64,000 nucleotides of DNA. Source: Tetracentron sinense (Eukaryota > Streptophyta > Magnoliopsida > Trochodendrales > Trochodendraceae). Below are positions 45,611-56,230 of the stretch, one piece after another. The first letter of the stretch is position 1, and the number at the start of each line of letters is the position of its first letter. A program made the translations under genes and the position numbers. The notes below the pieces were generated by a model, which was given only the letters and a program-made list of their open reading frames with translations, had not been told where the DNA came from and searched no databases. The stretch spans positions 16,024,041-16,088,040 of the forward strand of contig CM026562.1 of assembly GCA_015143295.1 (NCBI GenBank). Direction: 5' to 3'.

Positions 45611-45756
45611 GTACGCAGTTAGAGTTAATTTCTTTATTCGTGATTATTATGTTATGCTCTACTCTCTGTGTACGTACTTGGCATGTTCTATATGTATATA
45701 TACCTACATGTATACGCTGTTGATGCATGGATTAACTTCGCTAGTTAAAATTTCAG
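45611..45756 (+). other. putative intron between gag and protease, plus gypsy
   Basis: 146 bp, CAAG/GTACGC ... AATTTCAG/GAACC, AT-rich, with GGATTAAC near the acceptor as a possible branch site. Splicing joins G+GA to a glycine codon: [20 protein letters not shown]. Unspliced, the gag frame ends at TGA 45721-45723. Position and phase match the intron in the minus gypsy. Confidence 0.78.
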
Positions 45757-48700
45757 GAACCCTACTAGTCAATGAGTATTTGGCTCGAGTGTTGATTGAT
45801 ACCGGGTCTACTCATTCGTTTGTCTCGCCGAGTTTTTCAGAAGGCTTTTCTGTGGAGCCTAGTCAGCTAAAACCGGAGTTAGCCATTTCGACTCCTCTAG
45901 GCAAAACAGTATTGGCAGATAAAGTGTATAGAAATAGTGTGGTCCAAGTTGGAAGCCACGAGTTGGCGGTTGATCTCATCGTCCTTGGATTTCAAGACTT
46001 TAATGTTATATTGGGAATGGATTGGTTAGCAGCACATCATGGGCATGTAGCTTGCTTTGAGAAAATGGTACTCTTCAAGCCAGTAGAAGGGAAACCATTC
46101 CACTTTCGTGGGTTGAAAAGTAGAGATATTGCCCGCTTTGTGGCGTTGAGCTTAGCTAACCCTGAAGCAAAGGACTCATCGACTATTCCGGTTGTAAGTG
46201 AATTCCTGGATGTATTTCCAGAAGAGTTGCCGGGATTGCCTCCAGATAGGGAGATTGAGTTTGTGATCGAGCTTGCACCAGGCACAGCTCCTGTTTTCAG
46301 AGCTCCATATAGAATGGCCCCTATTGAACTCAAGGAGTTGAAGACTCAGTTGGAGGAATTGCAAGGCCTTGGCTTCATTCGACCAAGTGTCTCACCGTGG
46401 GGTGCCCCGGTGTTGTTTGTTAAGAAGAAAGATGGGTCGATGCGGATGTGTGTCGATTACCGGCAATTGAACAAAGTCACTATAAAGAATAGGTATCCCT
46501 TGCCTAGGATTGATGACTTGTTCGATCAGTTGAAGGGAGCGAGATTTTTCTCAAAGATAGATCTTCGATCGGGTTATCACCAGTTGAAGATTAAGGCGGA
46601 AGATGTTCCCAAAACTGCTTTTAGGACTCGGTATGGACACTACGAGTTCTTGGTGATGCCTTTTGGACTCACGAACGCGCCGGCAGCCTTTATGGATTTG
46701 ATGAACCGGGTGTTCCGGCCATATCTTGATAGGTGTGTGATTGTATTTGTTGATGACATTTTGGTCTATTCCCAGACACGGGAAGATCACACACGCGACC
46801 TATGCCTTGCTTTGGAAATGCTAAGAGAGCACAAGCTATACGCCAAACTTAGCAAGTGTGAGTTTTGGTTGGAAGAGGTGGCATTCCTAGGCCACGTGGT
46901 ATCAGCGGAAGGCATTTCGGTGGATCCAAAGAAGATAGAGGCAGTTATGAGTTGGGCGAGGCCCAAGAGTGTCACGGAGATACGCAGCTTTCTTGGGTTG
47001 GCAGGCTACTATAGGAGATTCGTAGAGGGTTTCTCTACCCCTGCAGCGCCGCTCACTTACCTGACAAGGAAGAACGCCAAGTTTGTATGGAGTGATAAGT
47101 GCGAGATCAGTTTCACGGAACTGAAGAAGAGGCTTACTACAGCCCCTGTCCTTACTGTGCCATCCGGACCTTATGGGTATGAGGTGTATAGTGATGCCTC
47201 ACACGTTGGACTTGGGTGTGTACTCATGCAGCACAAGAAAGTCATTGCCTATGCATCAAGGCAATTGAAGGAGCATAAGAAGAATTATCCCACGCACGAC
47301 TTGGAGCTTGCCGCGGTCGTGTTTGCACTTAAGATTTGGCGTCATTACCTTTATGGGGTGGAGTTCTATGTGTTCACTGATCACAAGAGTCTCAAGTATC
47401 TCTTTTCCCAAAAGGGCAACGGCGTTGGATGGAAATTTTGAAAGACTATGATTGTATCATTCAATACCACCCGGGTAAAGCAAATGTAGTGGCTGATGCT
47501 TTGAGTAGAAGACCTCCGGGGTTATTAGCATGCATGTTAGTGCAGGAATGGAAGCTACTTGAAGACTTGGAAAATCTGGACATTAGTGTGAATGACTCTG
47601 TCCGTAGTCCTATCTTGGCAAATGTCATGGTTCGGCCATACGTTATAGATTTGATCCAAGAATACCAAGCCATGGATGCTGAATTGTTGGCTTATCGGGA
47701 CAAGGAAGTTGCTAAGGGTAGTGAGGACTTCTCTCTCACTAGCCGAGGTGCTATCACATTCAAGGGAAGGCTGTGTGTTCCAGCCAATGCAAATCTTCGG
47801 AGGGAAATTATGGATGAAGCCCACCGGGCAAAGTACACTGTGCATCAAGGGGGTACGAAGATGTACCGGAACCTCAAGAGTCACTTTTGGTGGCGGAATA
47901 TGAAGAGGGAGGTTGCGGAATATGTAGCACGATGCTTGGTGTGTCAACAGGTGAAAGCAGAACACATGCGGCCCGCAGGTCTATTACAGTCTCTTCCGAT
48001 TCCCGAGTGGAAATGGGAGAACATATCCATGGATTTCATAGTAGGCTTGCCAAGGACGGCAAGGGGCTCAGATGCGATATGGGTAGTGGTGGATCGTTTG
48101 ACGAAGTCCGCTCACTTCTTACCTTACCGAACTACTTTCAACTCTAGTCAGTTGGCCGCTCTATACATCAAGGAAGTGGTGAGGTTGCACGGAGTGCCCG
48201 TCAGTATTGTGTCAGATCGGGATCCAAGATTCACGTCAAGATTTTGGAAAAGTTTCCAAGATGCTATGGGTTCCCGACTTGATTTCAGCACTGCTTTTCA
48301 TCCACAGACGGATGGACAAACCAAGAGGGTGAACCAAGTAATAGAAGACATGCTTCGGGCTTGTATGCTGGATTTCAAAGGCAGTTGGGAAGAGCACTTG
48401 CCTTTGGTGGAGTTCGCCTACAACAATAGCTATCAGGCGAGTATCCAAATGGCTCCGTTCGAGGCTTTGTATGGGCGAAGCTGTAGGTCTCCTCTCTATT
48501 GGGATGAGGTAGGAGAAAGGAAAGTACTTGGTCCGGAGTTGATTGAGCAAACTGCAGGCACAGTTAAGATCATCCGAGATCGGTTGAAAGCCGCTCAAGA
48601 TCGCCAAAAGAGCTATGCAGACACGCGCCGCAGGGACTTGGAATTCCAGGTAGGGGATCGAGTCCTTGTGAAAGTATCTCGTAGCAAAGGGATTATGAGA

Positions 48701-49069
48701 TTCGGCAAAAGAGGCAAGCTTAGTCTTCGCTATGTTGGACCGTTTGAGATTATCACGCGGGTTGGTGAAGTTGCTTATCGAGTAGCTCTTCCACCTCACA
48801 TGGCCGCGGTTCACAACGTTTTCCACGTGTCTATGCTTCGGAAGTACATTGCGGACCCTTCGCATGTACTAGAATTGAAACCGTTGGAAATTCGAGAAGA
48901 TCTCACGTTGGTTGAGAGGCCGATTCACATATTGGATCGGAGAGATCAAGTGCTTCGCAACAAGACAATCCCTTTGGTTCTTGTGCAATGGCAACACCAT
49001 GCTCGGGAAGAAGCTACATGGGAGCGTGAAGCCGAAGTCAAAGCGAAGTACCCGAAATTGTTTGAATGA
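45757..49069 (+). pseudogene. gypsy pol (protease-RT-RNase H-integrase-chromodomain), near intact
   Basis: Protease [17 protein letters not shown] with [22 protein letters not shown] and FVDDILVYS; RNase H with [23 protein letters not shown] and FTDHKSLK. A deletion of about 16 bp near 47417 then shifts frame (QKGNGVG). The integrase follows: finger with HRAKYTVHQGG and CLVCQQVK, then MDFIV and VSDRDPRF. The third catalytic residue is lysine (DGQTKRVNQ), where the minus gypsy has glutamate. The chromodomain-like tail is LDRRDQVLRNKTIPLVLVQW ... EEATWEREAEVKAKYPKLFE, then TGA. One frameshift plus the lost catalytic Glu make it inactive. Confidence 0.95.
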
Positions 49070-49156
49070 ATTTTGTCTAGGTTTTGTATATGTAGCTTGT
49101 AATATTGTTTGATTTTGTAATGCATGTCTCGTCCAAATTTCGAGGACGAAAATTTT

Positions 49157-49171
49157 GTAAGGGGGGGAGGA
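49157..49171 (+). promoter_or_regulatory. polypurine tract of plus gypsy
   Basis: GTAAGGGGGGGAGGA immediately before the 3' LTR TG. It is the plus-strand primer site. Confidence 0.9.
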
Positions 49172-49394
49172 TGTAGAGCCCCGAACTTTTGACCTTTATG
49201 CATGACACTTTCGTAGCCATTTTTCCTTTAAAGTAGTGCAATTAATAAATAAGGAAGAAATTAGAAATTCCGAAACGTCAGAAATGTTCTTTTTCGAAGT
49301 ACGAACCCAACGCAAGTTGAATCGTCGAAATCCGACGAGCGAGTCAAAAGTTATGGCCGAAACAAGGAGGAAAAATATGGAATTTTGCTGCAAG

Positions 49395-49565
49395 TTACGA
49401 CCAATCGTACACACCCTACGAACGATCGTAGGTGAGTTACGATCGATCGTAGAATCTCAGGAATTGACAAAAGTTTCGGGTCGATATACGATCGATCGTG
49501 GATAATTTACGATGGATCGTAGTACAACTTACGATCGATCGTAGACAGGTTACGATCGATCGTAG
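49395..49565. repeat. palindrome array TACGATCGATCGTA, 3' LTR
   Basis: Seven units; one AGGTTACGATCGATCGTAG unit fewer than the 5' LTR, since the two LTRs were identical at insertion. Confidence 0.88.
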
Positions 49566-50971
49566 ATCGCGAATCCAGAAATTTTAATCGGATTTTTAGG
49601 GTTTCTTCACTACCTATAAAGGTTGCCCGAGCCTTTAGGGCTCTCATTCACACACCTAGAGTATTTTTGAGAGTTAGAGAGAAAGGAGAAGGGGATCCTA
49701 ACCTAGGGTTTGTTCTTGAAGGAGAAATCAAGGGTTTGATACCCTAGATCACCCCAAGCTTCGGTCAAGCTCGGGAGGACCACGTTCTCCAAGCTCGGTA
49801 GCATCTCACGCACGTTTTTGCAAAGGTTTTCTTCCCTATTCGGGTCGGTACTCTTTGCTACCCTCCTAGTTATAGCTTCTCTTTTCCTTTATTTCTTCTT
49901 GTTTTCATTCACTTATATATGTGTTATGAGATTGGTGGTATGAATGGTGAATGGAGGTGGATGTTGGCGAATGGATGCCGTGTGGATGATGTGATGAATG
50001 AATGGGAAAGGGCATTGTACTAATAATGAACATACAAGTGTGATGTGAGCATAACCCACCTAGAAAAGCATGATCTAGGTTTAAGTGAATAATCAACACA
50101 CCCTATGTTTGATGAAATGCCAAGGTGAACAAAATAAATGATAAATTAAGGGAACTCATGCTTACTCTTGAAATTTGTTAGGGTTCATGATAGTGTGTCT
50201 CTTACATTTCTTAAAATGTGTAGATTATTACTCACTTAAATTTTTATATGTTATGCTTTGTGAATTACCCCAAATTGCCATATTTAATTCCAAATGCAAG
50301 TATGCACACGATTTCACGAGCACGAATGCATGGCATGTTTTATCGGCGTTTTCAAGAACACGGTTTAGAGGTGGGGCATATCGTACGATATGTTTTACCT
50401 CGCTTTTGGCAAAGACAAGATAATCATGCATACATAACATAAGAAGGGTCTCCCTTCCCTCGCAAGTGCATCTCACAAGGACATCTCACAAGTGAATCTA
50501 ACAAGTGGAAGGACAAGCATGAGCATTCTAGGAAGAAGGGTCTCCCTTCCGTCACAAGTAGTTTACTCTTCCGAGTAGGCATGACATGACATAGCATGAC
50601 AAGCATGAGCATTCTAGGAAGAAGGGTCTCCCTTCCCTCACAAGTGGATTACTTTTCAGAACAAGCAAGCATGATACACGCATGATACAAGCATGACATG
50701 GCATGACACGCATGATATGACAAGATAAGACAAACATGACAAGTTTTCAAGCACGGAAATGGTATTTCCAGTCAAGTCAAGTGCACAAGGTCTTCAAGGG
50801 TTTTATCGGCTTTTCTGAATGCAAGCATGATTACAAACTGCTTTACTTCCTTGTATGATATGAACTGTTCCTATCTTATATATATATATATGTGTGCATT
50901 GCGATCTCATGCTATGACTATTGGTTAGTATTTAGTACCTGCTGAGTATTCCATGCTCAGCCGTACTTCTT

Positions 50972-51088
50972 ATGTCGGCAGGTTCTGAGGGAGCTGCTGC
51001 TCCATTTGATGTTTGTGCTCCTGGTCCATGGGTGGAGGAGGAGTACGTCGAGGAGCCTTTGGAGGAACCTCCCGTAGAGGGTTATTAG
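50972..51088 (+). CDS. short acidic LTR ORF, 38 codons, in 3' LTR
   Basis: MSAGSEGAAAPFDVCAPG, PWVEEEYVEE and a TAG stop. It differs from the 5' LTR copy at the third codon (GCA/GTA) and at TGT/TAT; the 3' copy agrees with LTR B, so the 5' copy is the mutated one. Confidence 0.45.
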   Translation: MSAGSEGAAAPFDVCAPGPWVEEEYVEEPLEEPPVEGY

Positions 51089-51914
51089 TAGGTGGTGTTA
51101 GATTCTGAGTGGATTAGCTGTGGGTGAGCATGAGTGATTATATCCATGTATTTTGGCGGGCATGTCCGCATTTTCTTTGTTTTGTTTTCTTTTGTATTAA
51201 ACTTGGACCGTGTGTATATACTTAGAGGTTTGTTAGACTTCCGCTGTGGTTTATAGTTATGCTTCCGCTATTACCCTCTATTGTATATGCCTTATTTGGC
51301 ACTGAGAGGCCCGAAATTCATACTTATAGAAAGTATACTTCGGCCTAAACCCACAAACGCGCACCGAATCCAAATCGGGGGTCTGATTTAGATTGCCTTT
51401 TACTAACGCCGGTATTTTGACTCAACCTAATTGTAGGAAATCGTTTTGATTGAATCTGAGCTTGTTTCCCCGATTTGGGCACCGAGAGGCCCGAAAATCA
51501 TACCTAGAAAGTATACTTCGGCCTAAACCTAAAAACGCGCACCAAATCTAAACCTATGAACAGATTTCGATGTCATTTTTTCTAACGCCAGTATTTCCAC
51601 CAAACCTGAGTGTGGGAATTCTTTTGGATTGAATCCGAGGTCGTTACCCCAATTTGGGCACTAAGAGGCTCGATATCCATACTTAGAAAGTTTACTTCGG
51701 CCTAAACCTAAAAACGCACAAAATCCAGGCGGTCGGATTTCGATATCGTACTTCTAACGCATGTATTTCGACCCAACCTAAGTGTAGGAATTCTATTCGA
51801 AGGAATCCGTGGTTGTTTACCCCATTCGCGCACTGAGAAGCCGAAATCTGGACATATGCAGCCTAAACGTAAAAAAGCGCTCCAATTCCGAACCGGGATT
51901 CGAATTTCGATGTT

Positions 51915-54228
51915 CCTTCTTTAAACGTACATATTTCGACCAAACCTAAGTGTGGAAATTCGTTTCGATGGAATCTGATATCGTTTGCCCGATTTGGGCA
52001 CCGAGAGGCTCGAAATCCATACTTAGAAAGTATACTTCGACCTAAAAAAAACTAACAACGCGCAAGGAATCAAAACCTGTGATCAGGTTTTGATGTAATT
52101 TCTTCTAACGCGTGTATTTCGATCCAACGTAAGTGGGAATTTTTTTCAATAGAATCCGTGGCCGTTTGCCCGATTTGCGCACCAAGAGGCTGAAACACAT
52201 GCTTTGAAAGTATACTTCGTCCTAAACCTAGAAAAGTGCACCACATCCAAACCGAGGGTCAGATTTTGATGCCGTTTCATCTAATGCGTGTATCTCGTCC
52301 CAACCTAAGTGTAAGAATTCGTTTCGATAGAATCCGAGTTCGTTTCCCCGATTTGGGCACCGAGAGGCCCGGAATTCATACCTGGAAAGTAAACTTTGGC
52401 CTAAACCTACAAACGCACACCAAACCAAAACCTGTGTGTGATCAGATTTCAATGTCATTTGTTCGAACTCGTGTTTTTCGATCAAACCTAAGTGTTCGAA
52501 TTCGTTTCGATAGAAAACGAGGTTGTTTGCCTGATTTACGCACTGAGGGGCCGAAATCCGTACTTAGAAAATGTACTTCGGCCTTAAAGTAAAAAAACGC
52601 ACTAATTTCTAACTGGGGGTCAGATTTCGATGTCGTTTCTTTCAACGCCTTTATTTCGACCAAACCTGAGTCTAGGAATTCGACTCGATGAAATCCGAGG
52701 TCTTTTCCCTAATTTGGGTACTGAGAGGCTCAAAATCCATACTTAGACAGTACACTTCGGTCTAAACCTACAAACGCGTCCCAAATCCAAACCGGTGGTC
52801 GGATTCCGGTGTCGTTTCTTCTAACGCTTGTATTTCAACAAAACCTAAGTGTGAGAATTCGTTTCGATGGAATCCGAGGTCGTTTACCCAATTTAGGCAC
52901 CCAGAGGCTCGAAGTTCATACTTCTAGAAAGTATACTCCGGCCTAAACCTAAAACGCGTACCAAATCCAAATCGGGGGTCTTATTTCGATTGCCTTTTTC
53001 TAACGCTTGTATTTCGACCCAACCTAAGTGTAGGAAATCGTTTTGAGTGAATCCGAGGTCGGTTGCCCGATTTGGGCACCGAGAGGCCCGAAAATCATAC
53101 CTAGAAAGTATACTTCGGCCTAAACCTACAAACGTGGACAAAATCAAAACCTGTGATCGAATTTCGATGTCATTTGTTCTAACGCGTGTATTTCGATCCA
53201 ACCTCAGTGTGATAATCCATTTCGATAGATTTCGGGGTCATTTGCGCACCGAGAGGCCGAAATCAATACTTAGAAAGTATACTTTGGCCAAAACGTAAAA
53301 AAGTGCACCAATATCAAACCGGGAGTTGGAATTTTATTGCCTTTTTCTAACGCTTGTATTTCGACCCAACCTAAGTGTAGGAAATCATTTTGTTTGAATC
53401 CGAGGCCGTTTCCCCGATTTGGGCGCCGAGAGGCCCAAAATTCATATTTACAATGTATACTTCGGCCGAAACCTCCAAACGCGCAGCAAATCCAAACCTG
53501 TGATAAGATTTCGATGTCATTTCTTCTAACACGTGTATTTCGATCCAACCTAAGTGTGGGAATTCATTTCGACAAAATCCGAGGGCGTTTGCTCGATTTG
53601 GGAACCGAGAGGCCCGAAAGTCATAACTTTTCATATACTTCGGTCTAAACCTACAAACGCGCACCAAAATCTAAACCTGTGACCAGATTTCGATGCTGAT
53701 TCTTCTAACGCGGGTATTTCGACCCAACCTTAGGGTGGGAAATCATTTCAATGGAATCCGGGGTCGTTTTCCCGATTTCAGCACCGAGTCACCTAAAATT
53801 CATATTTAGAAAGTCTACTTCGGCCAAAACCAACAAAGGCGTACCAAATCTAAACCTATGAACGGATTTCGATGTCATTTGTTCGAACGCCTGTATTTCT
53901 ACCAAGCCTGAGTGTGGGAATTCGTGTGGATTTAATCCGAGATCATTACGCCGATTTGGTCACTGAGAGGCTCGAAATCCATACTTAGAAAGTATACTTC
54001 GGCCAAAACCTAAAAACGCACAAAATCCAAATGGGGGGTCGGATTTCGATGTCGTACTTCTAACGCATGTTTTTCGACCCAACCTAAGTGTAGGAGTTCT
54101 ACTCGAAGGAATCTGTGGCCGTTTACCCAATTCGCGCACTGAGAAGCCGAAATCCATACTTAGAAAGTATACTTCGGTCAAAACCTAAAAAAGCGCTCCA
54201 ATTCCGAACCAGAGGTTGGATTTCGATT
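51915..54228. repeat. satellite higher-order repeat unit (13 monomers)
   Basis: Anchor TTCCTTCTTTAAACG, then subtypes in the same order as 9533-11997, lacking about one monomer around 53880, where two short subtypes are merged. Confidence 0.8.
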
Positions 54229-56230
54229 TTCCTTCTTTAAACGTACATATTTCGGCCAAACCTAAGTGTGGAAATTTGTTTCGATGGAATCTGATATCGT
54301 TTGCCCGATTTGGGCATCGAGAGGCTCGAAATCCATACTTAGAAAGTATACTTCGGCCTAAGAAAAACTAACAACGCGCAAGGAATCTAAACCAGTAATC
54401 AGATTTTGATGTAATTTCTTCTAACGCATGTATTTCGATCAAACGTAAGGGTGGGAATTAGTTTCAATAGAATCCAAGGCCGCTTGCTCGATTTGTGCAC
54501 CAAGAGGCTGAAACACATGCTTAGAAAGTATACTTCGTCTTAAACCTAGAAAAGTGCACCACATCCAATCCGGGGTTTGGATTTTGATGCTATTTCATAT
54601 AATGCGTGTATCTCGACCCAACCTAAGTGTAAGAATTCATTTCGATAGAATCCGAGTTCGTTTCCCCGATTTGTAGACCGAGAGGCCCGGAATTCATACT
54701 TAGAAAGTAAACTTCGGCCTAAACCTACAAACGCACACCACATCAAAACCTGTTATCAGATTTCGATGTACTTCGGCCTTAAAGTAGGAATTCGTTTCCC
54801 CGATTTGTAGGAATTTGTTTCGATGGAATCCGAGGTCTTATTTCGATTGCCTTTTTCTAACGCTTGTATTTCGACCCAACCTAAGTGTAGGAAATCGTTT
54901 TGATTGAATCCGAGGTCGTTTGCCCGATTTGGGCACCGAGAGGCCCGAAAATCATACATAGAAAGTATACTTCAGCCTAAACCTACAAACGTGAACAAAA
55001 TCAAAATATGTGATCGGATTTCGATGTCATTTGTTCTAACGCATGTATTTTTATCCAACCTAAGTGTGATAATTCATTTCGATAGATTCTGAGGTCATTT
55101 GCGCACCAAGAGGTCGAAATCCAAACTTAGCAAGTATACTTCGGCCAAAACGTAAAAAGGCGCACCAATTCCGAATCGGGAGTTGGACTTCGATGTCGTT
55201 TCTTCTAACACCTATATTTCGACAAAACCTGAGTGAGGGAAATCGTTTCGATAGAATCCGAGGTTGTTTCCCCGATTTGGGCACCAAGAGGCCCAAAATT
55301 CATGCTTACAAAGTTTACTTCGGCCTAAACCTACAAATGCGCACCAAAACCAAACTTGTGATAAACTTTCGATGTGATTTCTTCTAACGCATGTATTTCG
55401 ATCCAACCTAAGTGTGGGAATTCGTTTCGACAGAATCCGAGGGCGTTTGCTCTATTTGGGAACCGAGAGGCCCGAAATTCATAACTTTTCGCATACTTCA
55501 GTCTAAACCTACAAACGCGCACCAAATCTAAACCTGTGATCAGATTTCGATACCAATTCTTCTAACGCGGGTATTTCGACCCAACCTTAGTGTAGGAAAT
55601 CATTTCAATGGAATCCGGGGTCGTTTGCCCAATTTGGGCACCGAGACGCCTGAAATTCATATTTAGAAAGTCTATTTCGGCCAAAACCAACGAGCGCGCA
55701 CCAAATCCAAACCTGGGATTGGATTTCGATGTCATTTGTTCTAATGCCCGTGTTTCGACCAAACCTGACTGTGGGAATTCGTTTGGATGGAATGCCTGAA
55801 ATTCATATTTTGAAAGTCTGCTTCGGCCAAAACCTAAAAACGTGCACCAAATCTAAACCTGTGAACGGATTTCGATGTCATTTTTTCTATCACCAGTATT
55901 TCGACCGAACCTGAGTGTGGGAATTCGTTTGGATTGAATCCTAGGTCGTTACCATGATTTGGGCAGTGAGAGGCTCGAAATCGAACTTAGAAAGTATACT
56001 TCGGCCTAAACTTAAAAACGTACAAAATCCAAACTGGGGGTCGGATTTCGATGTCGTACTTCTAATGCGTGTATTTCGACCGAACCTAAGTGTAGGAATT
56101 CTATTAGAAGAAATCCGTGGTCGTTTACCCGATTCGCGCACTGAGAAGCCAAAATCCGTATTTAGAAAGTATACTTCGGCCTTAACGTAAAAAAGCGCTC
56201 CAATTCCGAACTGGGGGTCGGATTTCGATG
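54229..56230. repeat. satellite higher-order repeat unit (11-12 monomers)
   Basis: Directly adjacent to the preceding unit, with the same subtype order but a deletion around 54766-54842 that removes about two monomers. Confidence 0.78.

Larger units (their letters stand above)
39852..51289 (+). mobile_element. Ty3/gypsy chromovirus, plus strand, with nested solo LTR
   Basis: 5' LTR 39852-42097, PBS, leader, gag (split by a solo LTR at 43213-45109), intron, pol with chromodomain tail, PPT and a 3' LTR lacking its last ~103 bp. The left flank is GTTTG; the right target duplication is lost with the LTR end. The protein sequences are close to those of the minus gypsy but the LTRs belong to a different family. 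LTR comparison shows about 30 differences over about 2.1 kb by eye, older than the minus gypsy. Confidence 0.95.
49172..51289 (+). repeat. 3' LTR of plus gypsy, 3'-truncated
   Basis: Matches the 5' LTR from TGTAGAGCCCC to CTATTGTATATG, then breaks into satellite (CCTTATTTGGC). The last ~103 bp, including the terminal CA, and four or more bases of the right target duplication are gone. It carries a seven-unit palindrome array, a TATA box and the 38-codon ORF. Confidence 0.93.
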
